Shown one piece after another: positions 1 to 7,806 of a DNA stretch of 35,655 bases. The stretch covers positions 1 to 35,655 of the forward strand of contig JAUIKU010000021.1 of the NCBI GenBank assembly GCA_030430675.1, in the 5' to 3' direction. This stretch comes from Bacteroidia bacterium (lineage in GTDB: Bacteria > Bacteroidota > Bacteroidia > Cytophagales > Cyclobacteriaceae). The notes under the pieces were generated by a model, which did not search any database, had not been told where the DNA came from, and was given only the letters and a program-made list of their open reading frames with translations. Within the stretch, counting starts at the first letter, position 1, and each line of letters opens with the position of its first letter. Made by a program: the position numbers and the translations under genes.

Positions 1-1
1 A

Positions 2-1438
2 AAACCCCGATATAAACGAGTAGCACAACTTAAAACAGCAGACGATTTTCTGGAACACGTCGCTGGGTTGGGCATTCAGTTGCCTTTTAAAAGAACACTA
101 AGTGAGCCCGGTCAAACGTCGCTGGGACAATCAATCAGGTTGAATTCAGGTAAGACCATAGGAAACAGGTTCTGCATCCTCCCCATGGAGGGGTGGGATG
201 GAACTACCGATGGCTTTCCCTCGGAATTGACTACCAGACGATGGCACAATTTCGCCATCAGCGGTGCAAAATTGTTGTGGGGATGTGAAGCGGTGGCAGT
301 GCGCCCCGAGGGGCGGGCCAATCCCAATCAGCTAATGATGAATCCCAAAACACTGGATTCATTTAAAAAGCTATATCAGGAGGTAATGGACCTGCACCAG
401 GAGCGGTTTGCCACCAATTCTGATTTGGAAGTGGGACTTCAGCTGACTCATTCAGGAAGATTTGCCCGGCCCGATAAGGGCAAACCTGGACAACCGATCA
501 TACTGTATCGACATTCGGTGCTGGACCATAAGCTGAGTTTGCCGGAGGATTATCCCCTGATGACCGATGATGATATCGACAGGTTGGTAGATGATTTTGT
601 GGCCGCTGCCAAAATGGCGGCGGAGGCAGGCTTCCACTTTGTTGATATTAAACATTGTCACGGATACCTGGGCCATGAATTTTTGAGTGCATTTCGACGC
701 CCGGGTAAGTACGGTGGTGACCTGGAAGGAAGGACTAAATTTCTCAGATCAATAGTGGAAGGAATACAGGCCACTTCCGGCATTGCGGTGGGAGTGAGAT
801 TAAGCGCTTTCGACTGGATACCTTTTAAACCCGGTGATGAGGGCATAGGAGAACCCTATAACAATACCGGAACCTACAATGAGGGCTTTGGATGCGGGTC
901 TTCGGGTATGGAAGCTGATCTAAGTGAAGTATTTCAGCTGTTCGAAATCTTTAAGACCCTGGGGATTGAAATGGTCTGTGTCACCGCAGGAAGTCCCTAC
1001 TACGTCCCTCATATTCAGCGACCCGCATTATTTCCACCTTCTGATGGTTATTTACCACCGGAAGATCCGTTGGTGGGGGTTGCCAGACAAATCGATATTA
1101 CCAGTAAGATAAATCAGGAGTTTCCGGATATAAAAATTGTCGGTTCCGCATATTCCTATCTTCAGGAGTGGCTACCTAACGTGGCAGAGGCGGTAACGGA
1201 CGGGGGGCAGGCAGATTTTGTCGGTTTGGGACGAATGGTGTTGAGTTACCCCGATATGCCTGCTGATATTTTGGAAGGGAAGCCTTTGACCCGGGGAAAG
1301 ATATGCAGGACTTTTTCGGATTGCACTACCGGGCCCAGGCAGGGGATGATCTCCGGATGTTTTCCACTGGATCCATTTTACAAACAAATGCCCGAAGCAG
1401 CTGAACTCAAGGAAATCAAAAAACAATTGGAGTCATGA
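2..1438 (+). CDS. Old Yellow Enzyme-family NADH:flavin oxidoreductase, 5' end cut by window
   Basis: Family knowledge: FMN-dependent TIM-barrel enzymes that reduce activated C=C bonds or act as 2,4-dienoyl-CoA-type reductases; substrate here unknown, cytoplasmic. Seen: an early barrel strand with NRFCILPMEGWDG, then QLTHSGRF and VDIKHCHGYLGHEFLSAFRR, the usual active-site His region followed by the GRTKF helix, and near the end the FVGLGRMVLSYPD flavin-phosphate region. A TTG at 68 could start the frame, but the frame is open back to base 2 and the extra residues (KRVAQLKTADDFLEH, then LGIQLPF) read like the normal N-terminus of this family, so the real start lies upstream of the window. The stop overlaps the next ATG by four bases, so the two are probably translationally coupled. 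Confidence 0.85.
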   Translation, partial: KPRYKRVAQLKTADDFLEHVAGLGIQLPFKRTLSEPGQTSLGQSIRLNSGKTIGNRFCILPMEGWDGTTDGFPSELTTRRWHNFAISGAKLLWGCEAVAVRPEGRANPNQLMMNPKTLDSFKKLYQEVMDLHQERFATNSDLEVGLQLTHSGRFARPDKGKPGQPIILYRHSVLDHKLSLPEDYPLMTDDDIDRLVDDFVAAAKMAAEAGFHFVDIKHCHGYLGHEFLSAFRRPGKYGGDLEGRTKFLRSIVEGIQATSGIAVGVRLSAFDWIPFKPGDEGIGEPYNNTGTYNEGFGCGSSGMEADLSEVFQLFEIFKTLGIEMVCVTAGSPYYVPHIQRPALFPPSDGYLPPEDPLVGVARQIDITSKINQEFPDIKIVGSAYSYLQEWLPNVAEAVTDGGQADFVGLGRMVLSYPDMPADILEGKPLTRGKICRTFSDCTTGPRQGMISGCFPLDPFYKQMPEAAELKEIKKQLES

Positions 1439-2205
1439 GCGGTGCCGCACTGATTACCGGTGGAACCAGGGGGATAGGTTTGGGAGTCGCTCTACAGTTG
1501 GCCCAATCCGGCTTTGATCTGTTACTTAATGGCATGCGGGAGGCAAACCAGGTGTCTGAGGTGGTGAAGACTTTGAAGGAGCACAATGTGCGGGTTGACT
1601 ATTGCCAGGCCGATGTATCAACGGCACAAGGACGTGAAAAACTGGTTTCTTATGTCAAGGAAAAATTTACCACACTCAATGTTCTGATCAATAATGCCGG
1701 GGTGGCTCCCCTTAAGAGAAACGATCTCCTGGAGATGACCGAAGAGAGTTACGACAGGGTAATGACAATAAATTTAAAGGGGCCATTTTTCCTGACTCAG
1801 CAGATAGCCAGATATATGGTAGAGCAGAAAAAGTCAGATCCTGGCTACAGGGGCTGCATTGTTAATGTGGGTTCTGTTTCCGCAACCATGGTCTCAACAC
1901 CAAGGGGGCAATATTGTATTTCCAAAGCGGGCATGGGGATGATGACGCAGCTATTTGCAGTGAGATTGGGGGAGCATGGTATTCCGGTATATGAAGTGAG
2001 GCCCGGAGTGATCGAAACAGATATGACTGCGGCGGTAATGGAAAAATACCAGAAACTCCGAGATCAGGGTTTGTTCGTGGAGCCCAGGCTGGGAGTTCCC
2101 AGTGATATTGGGCAGGCAGTGGTGGCCCTGGCTCAGGGATCATTTCCTTATGCAACCGGTAACGTAATAATGGTCGATGGTGGTCTTACCATTGCAAGAT
2201 TGTAA
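1435..2205 (+). CDS. Short-chain dehydrogenase/reductase (FabG-like)
   Basis: A classical SDR of 256 residues, the normal length. Seen: the nucleotide-binding TGGTRGIG near residues 9-16, NNAG at 86-89, catalytic Ser147, and the YCISK motif giving Tyr160 and Lys164; the C-terminus ends in the usual VDGG segment. Known: such enzymes interconvert a carbonyl and an alcohol with NAD(P)H. The name 3-ketoacyl-ACP reductase is often applied, but the neighbours (OYE-type oxidoreductase, symporter) argue for catabolism of an imported small molecule rather than fatty acid synthesis; that is inference. The start ATG overlaps the upstream stop as ATGA, and the next gene begins nine bases after its stop. 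Confidence 0.9.
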   Translation: MSGAALITGGTRGIGLGVALQLAQSGFDLLLNGMREANQVSEVVKTLKEHNVRVDYCQADVSTAQGREKLVSYVKEKFTTLNVLINNAGVAPLKRNDLLEMTEESYDRVMTINLKGPFFLTQQIARYMVEQKKSDPGYRGCIVNVGSVSATMVSTPRGQYCISKAGMGMMTQLFAVRLGEHGIPVYEVRPGVIETDMTAAVMEKYQKLRDQGLFVEPRLGVPSDIGQAVVALAQGSFPYATGNVIMVDGGLTIARL

Positions 2206-2214
2206 ATACTAAGT

Positions 2215-2433
2215 ATGAAAAAGAGAAATAATATTTTGAAACTGACTGATTTGATATTTGTACTGATAACAGTTGCCAGTTTCACCGGAGTTCTTATTCC
2301 AGCGGGCAAATTTACTCCCAAACTGATGGGAGCACCTTATACCGCCTGGATGGGCGTGGTATTTTGCTTTGCATATATTTTATTGGCTTATATAGCCTCA
2401 AAATATCAGAAGGAGGGTCCCGATGATAACTAG
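2215..2433 (+). CDS. Small two-helix membrane protein, probable symporter accessory subunit
   Basis: A 72-residue protein with a Lys/Arg-rich start (MKKRNN), a first hydrophobic helix about residues 9-28, a short loop containing PKLMGAPY, and a second helix about 42-62 ending in a charged tail. Its last 11 bases overlap the start of the symporter gene, which implies coupled synthesis. Small membrane proteins such as DUF3311 and DUF997 (YhdT next to PanF) are known immediately upstream of SSS-family symporters, and the loop-Gly-x-Pro plus second-helix layout resembles DUF3311. Assignment to that family is inference. The coding call rests on position, overlap and the clean two-helix pattern. 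Confidence 0.75.
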   Translation: MKKRNNILKLTDLIFVLITVASFTGVLIPAGKFTPKLMGAPYTAWMGVVFCFAYILLAYIASKYQKEGPDDN

Positions 2434-3820
2434 CTTTATTATTGCCGGGATTATCTATGTTACCATATTGATATTTTTGGCCAGGCGCACCCGGTTAAAG
2501 GAAAAAACTACTTCCAATTATCTATTGGCAGGAGGAAACCTGGGAATGTTGTTGGGATTGTTTACCACTGCAGCCACCATCTTTAGTGCCTTTACCGTTA
2601 TCGGGATGCCCGATTTTTTCCGTATCCACGGAATAGGTTCTTGGATCTTTTTAGCGGTGGCCGATGCCATGCTGGTATACTTGCTTATCCGTGTTGGTAT
2701 GGTGATTCGATCCAGGGCCCGGTCACTGGATTACCAGGGAATGGCAGGCCTGCTAGCCAATGCATACGGCTATAAATTTGTGGGACTGATTGCCTTTGTG
2801 GGAGTGGTGATTTTCCTGGTGCCGTATATTTCGGTGCAGATAAAAGGAGTATCCACATTCTTAAGTGCGGCATTTCCGGAGGCACTTCCCCACTGGGGCT
2901 GGAAGACCATAATTGTGGCCATAATGATTGTATATAGTGAAGTGGGAGGGCTCCGGGCTATCATGTACAATGATACCTTACAGGGAATTGTGCTGTTTAT
3001 TGTGATCTGGGTTATCGGGTTAAATTGTATCAGTGAGTTTGGAAGTGTTGCCGGTATGTTCCAGCGGGTCGAGTCACTCAATGCGGATTTGTTGTCTGTC
3101 CCCGGACCCAATGGCTTGTTTACCGTTCAGTTCTACGTTATTTCCGCAATTTCCATTGCCATTCTGCCTTTCACACAACCGCAGATATCAACCAGGATAA
3201 TTATCATGAAAAGCAACAGTGCCTTGCGCAGGATGGCTATCGGGCTGGGTGTTTTTGCGGTATTGGTAATATTGCCGACAATGTTTATGGGTATGTACGG
3301 GGCCATCCTGTATTCCGATGTTCCCAGAGATGAATTTATCGGTCATGTATTGCTGTATGACCAGGCACCAGCTATTGCTGCACTGGGTTTAATCGGCCTC
3401 ATCGCGGCGGCGATTTCCACCTCCGACTCACAGATATTCGCACTGGGAACTGAACTCCGGTCATTACTCAGTTCCAGTGACAAGGAAGCCCTGGCCACTA
3501 CCAGAATATTCATTGCGGTGTTCGGAATTGCTGCCCTGGTATTTTCTATACTGAGTATTGAACACCTGGTTTCCCTGGCTCTCACCAGCTTTTCAGGAAC
3601 AGCACTGTTAGCGCCGTTGATCTTAACCGGATTGTTGAGTAAAAAGAAACCGGGTTTATTGATCCCCATTGCCACCATTCTGGCACTGGTGATTTTCATT
3701 CTTTCATTAATGAATTTCATACCGGGAAGATTCGGTACGGTAGACATCAGAATGATCTTGTTTGCCTCTTTGGCAATTGTAACAGGTATAGAAATAATCA
3801 GATTAAAAACCCAGCCCTAA
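2423..3820 (+). CDS. Sodium:solute symporter (SSS family)
   Basis: A 465-residue, very hydrophobic inner-membrane protein with about 12-13 predicted helices. Diagnostic segments of the SSS (SLC5-like) family are visible: the early SNYLLAGGNLGMLLGLFTTAATIFSA region, the EVGGLRAIMYNDTLQG loop after helix 5, and AAAISTSDSQIFALGTEL in the later sodium-site helix. Known role: sodium-driven uptake of sugars, organic acids, vitamins or amino acids; the substrate cannot be read from sequence. It follows the 72-residue protein with an 11-base overlap and sits with two oxidoreductases, so the inferred role is import of their substrate. The next gene starts one base after its stop. Confidence 0.9.
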   Translation: MITSFIIAGIIYVTILIFLARRTRLKEKTTSNYLLAGGNLGMLLGLFTTAATIFSAFTVIGMPDFFRIHGIGSWIFLAVADAMLVYLLIRVGMVIRSRARSLDYQGMAGLLANAYGYKFVGLIAFVGVVIFLVPYISVQIKGVSTFLSAAFPEALPHWGWKTIIVAIMIVYSEVGGLRAIMYNDTLQGIVLFIVIWVIGLNCISEFGSVAGMFQRVESLNADLLSVPGPNGLFTVQFYVISAISIAILPFTQPQISTRIIIMKSNSALRRMAIGLGVFAVLVILPTMFMGMYGAILYSDVPRDEFIGHVLLYDQAPAIAALGLIGLIAAAISTSDSQIFALGTELRSLLSSSDKEALATTRIFIAVFGIAALVFSILSIEHLVSLALTSFSGTALLAPLILTGLLSKKKPGLLIPIATILALVIFILSLMNFIPGRFGTVDIRMILFASLAIVTGIEIIRLKTQP

Positions 3821-3821
3821 G

Positions 3822-4289
3822 TTGGTGCTTAAAAACTATATTGATCAGCTGAACTTGATCTATTATGGGCTGATTGCTCTACCTTTGGTACTATTCCCAG
3901 TGGTATACCTGCCCATGAAGGAAGGCGTAGTGGTAGAATTTGGTGAAGACTCAGGAATCCTTTACTACCTGGCGGCGATATTGCTGTTTATGGTAATTGT
4001 ATTTGCCAGACGTCTTTTCCGTAGAAGCTTAAATACCATAGATATCTCCTGGCAGTTAGGGAAAAAACTAACAGCCTATCGCAAAGCATCGGTGGTATTT
4101 TATAGTTTGGGATTGTTTGCCTGCCTGGTTTCGGTTGGCTTGCTCATGTTTACCAGGCACCAGTTATTTGTGGCTACCTATCCTATCCTTCTGCTGGTAT
4201 TGTCGTTTTACAGGCCCACTATTGAAAGGTTGAAAAGAGACCTTCCTCTTACCAAAGAAGATTTGTCCGTGATCGAGGATCAGGACTAA
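3822..4289 (+). CDS. Four-helix membrane protein of unknown function
   Basis: Not recognised. Its 155 residues carry four hydrophobic segments, at about residues 12-32, 42-60, 88-106 and 113-130, with a charged C-terminal tail (RPTIERLKRDLPLTKEDLSVIEDQD region). The start is uncertain: TTG at 3822 directly after the symporter stop, or GTG at 3825; no ATG is suitably placed. It is the last gene before a strong terminator, so it most likely belongs to the transport operon and is co-transcribed with the symporter. No catalytic motif is visible. It may be an accessory protein to the transporter or unrelated. Confidence 0.7.
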   Translation: MVLKNYIDQLNLIYYGLIALPLVLFPVVYLPMKEGVVVEFGEDSGILYYLAAILLFMVIVFARRLFRRSLNTIDISWQLGKKLTAYRKASVVFYSLGLFACLVSVGLLMFTRHQLFVATYPILLLVLSFYRPTIERLKRDLPLTKEDLSVIEDQD

Positions 4290-4322
4290 ATAATTGAGTA
4301 TTAAATGTAGCATGATAAAAAG

Positions 4323-4350
4323 GAACAAGGACCAGGTGCGGTCCTTGTTC
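4323..4350. terminator. Bidirectional rho-independent terminator
   Basis: A perfect inverted repeat with 11-base arms (GAACAAGGACC and GGTCCTTGTTC) and a six-base loop lies between two convergent genes. On the plus strand it is followed by ATAAATTTTT; on the minus strand by CTTTTTATC. It can therefore end transcripts from both sides. Confidence 0.9.
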
Positions 4351-4358
4351 ATAAATTT

Positions 4359-5147
4359 TTAGTCAAGCTCAAATGTCAATGAATGCTCGCCTCGTGAAGC
4401 GATCGCTTTATTATCACATTCGCCTTCACCGTAGTTTACAGTGAACATTGGCCGGCCACTAAAGGTGGCATCGAATGTTCCTGATACCGCATATTCACAG
4501 CCGGAAACAACCAGAATGGGTTCTTTGATATTGGCTACATAGGAAATCCCTTCTTTGCCAATTCCGGTGATTAACCCGGTGACTCTCAGCTCAAAAACTT
4601 CACCATACTTAACATTGTAATTCAGGTCCTGCTCGTATGTGATCTCCTTACCATCGGGAAATATGACTTTCCCGTCGTTAACCACTACGTTATAAGAGAA
4701 GCTGCTTTCAAGATAGGTGAAATCTGAAACTGTAATACTTCCATCAAGTTCATGGTTGTCTACTTTATAACCGTCAAATGACACAGTGTAAACAAAATCA
4801 TTTGTTTCTAAAGCCCCGCTCCATTCGATTAGGAAACTGCCGGACCGGACCTTACCATCAACACCTTCGCAACTGGATTCGAAGGTGACCAACAACTGAT
4901 TTTCTGTCTGGGTTTCACTCACCGTGAAACACTGTTGAATCCGACCGTTCATCACTTCCTCATCTGAGATAATCTCATTGGATAGATTAACAGGGTCCAT
5001 AAAGACGATGTTTGCCTCATCGATGCTTGAAGCATTATTAGTATCCTCTGCGGTTATTTCCTCATTAACGTTCTCTGAGTCATCGCTACAGGCCCAAAAA
5101 CCTGCTAAAAGTAGCGCACAGAACCATACCTTTCCTTTAATATTCAT
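4359..5147 (-). CDS. Secreted lipoprotein of unknown function
   Basis: About 262 residues from the preferred ATG at 5147 (MNIKGKVWF); an upstream in-frame start at 5177 would put ten residues before an otherwise normal lipoprotein signal and would overlap the -7 promoter box. A hydrophobic stretch ends at FWAC, and the Cys is followed by SDDSEN. Acidic residues just after the lipobox Cys are a known surface-export signal in Bacteroidota. The mature part looks like a beta-rich domain with alternating Thr/Val/Phe strands and a few Cys residues. No family was recognised. It has its own promoter and ends at the shared terminator, so it is probably monocistronic. Confidence 0.8.
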   Translation of the reverse strand: MNIKGKVWFCALLLAGFWACSDDSENVNEEITAEDTNNASSIDEANIVFMDPVNLSNEIISDEEVMNGRIQQCFTVSETQTENQLLVTFESSCEGVDGKVRSGSFLIEWSGALETNDFVYTVSFDGYKVDNHELDGSITVSDFTYLESSFSYNVVVNDGKVIFPDGKEITYEQDLNYNVKYGEVFELRVTGLITGIGKEGISYVANIKEPILVVSGCEYAVSGTFDATFSGRPMFTVNYGEGECDNKAIASRGEHSLTFELD

Positions 5148-5174
5148 AATTATACTTTTGGTGCAATAAATACC

Positions 5175-5182
5175 CAAAACTA
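5175..5182 (-). promoter_or_regulatory. Bacteroidota -7 promoter element for the lipoprotein gene
   Basis: Minus-strand TAGTTTTG matches TAnnTTTG exactly, 27 bases before the ATG at 5147. No clear TTG is seen at the -33 position; a small CCCTG/CAGGG dyad (5203-5217) lies there instead. Confidence 0.5.
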
Positions 5183-5287
5183 CTGTGGAATTGGATGGAT
5201 TGCCCTGGATTGCAGGGTTTTACCAAACAGATGTAAGATTCTGCTCACTTTTACATGACCGGTAAAATCGTTTTATACTGCAGTAGG

Positions 5288-6418
5288 TTAAAGGATAATG
5301 CCAAAGCTAAATGCGTTGAGCTCTGGTCCTCTGCCTGAACTAAAGAGCTCATTCAGGTCGTAATTCATGAATAGATCGAGGCTTCTGATACCCATACGCA
5401 TCCTCACTCCGTAGCGCCAGTTATTTAAATAAAAACTGCTGTGTTCTTTATCCTTGTCGGTTTCGCCATCGGTGCGAAACTTTACTTTGGAGTGGCTGCC
5501 TAAGCGGTATCCTCCATAAACACCAACCCCAATTTTGAATCCCTGCTTTTTATAATTTTCGATCTTAACGCTGCCGCTTTCCAGGCTTTTTACCTTTCGC
5601 CGGTTCTTACTGAAGTCTATCATGGGTACAAAAGAAGCATTTAAGTATGAGGCGGTAAGCTTACTCTTTTTCCCATCATACTCCGATGGCAGAAGGTTGA
5701 ACTCTACCATTTCCGGGCCTTTGGTTGCGAATACCTGATCATCCTCAAATTTGAAGTTGTACCAGGTAAAGTTGCCCCCCCATTCCAGCAGAATGGTAGG
5801 AGAAACATAGTTGGTACGAGTCCAGCCCAAACCAACGTACCAGGACCCCCAGGGACGAACCGCATATGGCGCCCCGTTGGCATCGGGAAAATCTCCGTTT
5901 TCCAGATAATTATTCATCCCAATTTCAATAGCTGCTTTGCTAAAAGAACGTGGGCCTTCCTCAACCCGGGTCGATTTATTGAAATCCGGCCCATCTTCCC
6001 AATCCTCAAACTCCTCCTCATATTCGTCCCAATCCTTAACCTTGGCGGTAATACGGTAATTCCAGAGGTTGATTTTAAATTCCTCATTTCCTTCATGTTC
6101 ATAGGTCTTTATCCCACTGTCCTCGTTCAGGACCACGGTGGTATCACTGAGATAACTCTCCCCGCTTTCATCTTCGATCACCAGGTGCCGGGTATCCGCA
6201 TCGGAGGAATCAATTGAAAGATTCAGATCCCGGAGCATGGCATTCAGATCGTAGTTTTCCAGGTTCTTCAGCCCTTCCGCATCCTCCACATAAATGATGA
6301 TCCGGGTGTTGTTGTCAAGTTCAATAATCACGGTATCTGCCGGATTGGACAGTGCACTGGCCTGAACAGCCAAAGAACCTAAGATTATGGTTGCTATTAT
6401 ATATCGAAGTAGTTTCAT
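5288..6418 (-). CDS. Outer-membrane beta-barrel-type protein of an ECF operon
   Basis: A 376-residue protein with a signal peptide (about residues 1-22, ending AVQASA). Next comes an N-terminal domain with a VIIELDNNTRIIIYVED strand pair and a highly acidic linker (EYEEEFEDWEDG). From about residue 160 to the end there are alternating aromatic and polar strands, finishing in FSFGIIL, typical of an outer-membrane barrel. Its start lies two bases from the anti-sigma stop, so it is the third gene of a sigma/anti-sigma operon. Known: such barrels recur next to ECF sigma factors in Bacteroidota. Inferred: it is a target or partner of that regulatory pair. Confidence 0.8.
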   Translation of the reverse strand: MKLLRYIIATIILGSLAVQASALSNPADTVIIELDNNTRIIIYVEDAEGLKNLENYDLNAMLRDLNLSIDSSDADTRHLVIEDESGESYLSDTTVVLNEDSGIKTYEHEGNEEFKINLWNYRITAKVKDWDEYEEEFEDWEDGPDFNKSTRVEEGPRSFSKAAIEIGMNNYLENGDFPDANGAPYAVRPWGSWYVGLGWTRTNYVSPTILLEWGGNFTWYNFKFEDDQVFATKGPEMVEFNLLPSEYDGKKSKLTASYLNASFVPMIDFSKNRRKVKSLESGSVKIENYKKQGFKIGVGVYGGYRLGSHSKVKFRTDGETDKDKEHSSFYLNNWRYGVRMRMGIRSLDLFMNYDLNELFSSGRGPELNAFSFGIIL

Positions 6419-6420
6419 GG

Positions 6421-7152
6421 TTAATTCGGTTTAGTCTGCTTGTTCTTGTCCTTTTTATTGATAGCCAGTAATTCATCTTTTGTTGCGCGTATTGCAGCTA
6501 AGCTAATGTTTTGATAATCAACTTTTTGTGCTCTTTTCCACAATCTATTAAGTCCCTTGGCTTTTTTTTCTGGTTGCTCTTTTAAAGCCATTTGCGTCGG
6601 TGGAGGGGGTGTTGCTTTTTTGTAGGTTATGGTAACCTTGCCTCTTTTAACGGCTTCTTGCTCCACATTACCATTTGCCTCAGTCAACTCTATTGCGTCA
6701 TTTACAGGCTGCATTTGGGCTTCCGGTTCCGACGGGGAGTGAGTAGTGGTTTTATTTTTTTCCAGGCTGTTGCTTTCCTTTGGTTGAGGGGTTTCTCTCT
6801 TGGAAACCTCCGGCTTAACCTCAAGGGTGGGTTGACTTTCGATTACCGGAGCAGGCAGTTCGATGGTCTCAGGAACTAGCTGCTTATCCTCAATGGGAGA
6901 AATGGCTTGGGGTTGATTGTGGGCGATTGGGGATATTGGTTCCGCCAGCTGACCAGCACGCCAAATACTTACCAGGTAAACGCAGATAGCAATTACCACT
7001 AAGACTGCTGCCAAGCGGGAGAATTGCAACCAGGCACCCCGCCTTCGGTTTTTGAGCTTTTGTTCCAGTTTTTCGCTTAGTGCTGAAGGTGGTGTCTGCT
7101 GATAACCTGCCAGGTTATCCCTAAACAGCCTGTCAAAATCTTGTTCTTTCAT
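6421..7152 (-). CDS. Membrane-anchored anti-sigma factor-like protein
   Basis: A 243-residue protein. The N-terminal cytoplasmic part opens with FDRLFRDNLAGYQQTPPSAL, a pattern common to Bacteroidota anti-sigma proteins. One transmembrane helix follows at about residues 46-66, and then a long extracytoplasmic segment rich in Pro, Glu and Lys with low complexity. The C-terminal part is basic (KAKGLNRLWKRAQKV). The gene starts inside the stop of the sigma factor (ATGA overlap), which supports paired synthesis and a direct sigma-anti-sigma interaction. No zinc-binding HxxxCxxC motif is visible, so it would not be a ZAS-type anti-sigma; this is a call by context and architecture. Confidence 0.75.
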   Translation of the reverse strand: MKEQDFDRLFRDNLAGYQQTPPSALSEKLEQKLKNRRRGAWLQFSRLAAVLVVIAICVYLVSIWRAGQLAEPISPIAHNQPQAISPIEDKQLVPETIELPAPVIESQPTLEVKPEVSKRETPQPKESNSLEKNKTTTHSPSEPEAQMQPVNDAIELTEANGNVEQEAVKRGKVTITYKKATPPPPTQMALKEQPEKKAKGLNRLWKRAQKVDYQNISLAAIRATKDELLAINKKDKNKQTKPN

Positions 7153-7727
7153 GTCTTTCTCACCTTTGGTGTAATGGACTCCTCATCCTTCATAATTTGT
7201 TTCTGAAGCAGCCCCCGGGCCCTGCTAAGCTGACTTTTGCTGGTGCTTTCGCTTATTCCCAAAAGCTCTCCTATTTCCTTGTGACTGTATCCTTCTATTG
7301 CATACAGGTTAAAAACAGTTCTATATCCCAGCGGCAATGCCTGCACCAGTTTCATCATATCTGCTGCCTCCAGATGATCATAACTTTGAGAAATGTTTAA
7401 CCGATAATCAGCTGAGTCAAGATCAACCTCCAGGTACATGGTTTTGTTCTTGCGCAGATGCCCCAGCGCCTGGTTGATCATTATTTTCCTCAACCACCCA
7501 GCCAGGCTGCCTTTACCAGAAAAAGTATCAATTTTGTCAAACGCTTTCATAAAACCTGTGATCATAACATCTTCCGCTTCACTCACTTCTTTTACATATC
7601 GCAGGCACAGCGGATACATAACCGGGGCAAATCTTTCGTACAACAAGCGTTGTGCCCGTTGGTCTTGCTCACGGCATGCTTTAATTAGTGATTCTTCAGA
7701 TAAGGATTTGTACAGTTTCAATCCCAT
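7149..7727 (-). CDS. ECF-type RNA polymerase sigma factor
   Basis: 192 residues, normal for group IV sigma-70. Region 2 runs at about 25-95 (LLYERFAPVMYPLCLRYVKE, then EDVMITGFMKAFDKIDTFSG and WLRKIMINQALGHLR). Region 4 runs at about 125-180, with LPLGYRTVFNLYAIEGYSHK and the HTH LLGISESTSKSQLSRAR. It directs polymerase to an extracytoplasmic-stress or nutrient regulon and is probably held by the anti-sigma factor encoded just downstream with a four-base overlap. Autoregulation is likely but not shown; a candidate housekeeping promoter lies upstream. Confidence 0.92.
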   Translation of the reverse strand: MGLKLYKSLSEESLIKACREQDQRAQRLLYERFAPVMYPLCLRYVKEVSEAEDVMITGFMKAFDKIDTFSGKGSLAGWLRKIMINQALGHLRKNKTMYLEVDLDSADYRLNISQSYDHLEAADMMKLVQALPLGYRTVFNLYAIEGYSHKEIGELLGISESTSKSQLSRARGLLQKQIMKDEESITPKVRKT

Positions 7728-7751
7728 AGATATCCATCTATCTTATCGATG

Positions 7752-7785
7752 CAAATTTGCCGATAACCGTTGCATGGGGTACAAA
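7752..7785 (-). promoter_or_regulatory. Candidate promoter of the sigma-factor operon
   Basis: On the minus strand TTTG (7782-7785) is followed after 22 bases by CAAATTTG (7752-7759), which matches seven of eight positions of TAnnTTTG. The spacing lies within the 17-23 range described for Flavobacterium. The -7 box is also a palindrome, so chance is possible. Confidence 0.35.
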
Positions 7786-7806
7786 ATTTTATACGAGCGG
7801 TGTTCG

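Noticed and set aside
5203-5217. CCCTG/CAGGG hairpin followed by TTTTA on the plus strand, as a terminator
   Set aside because: No plus-strand gene ends there, the stem is only five bases, and the minus strand has no T-tract.
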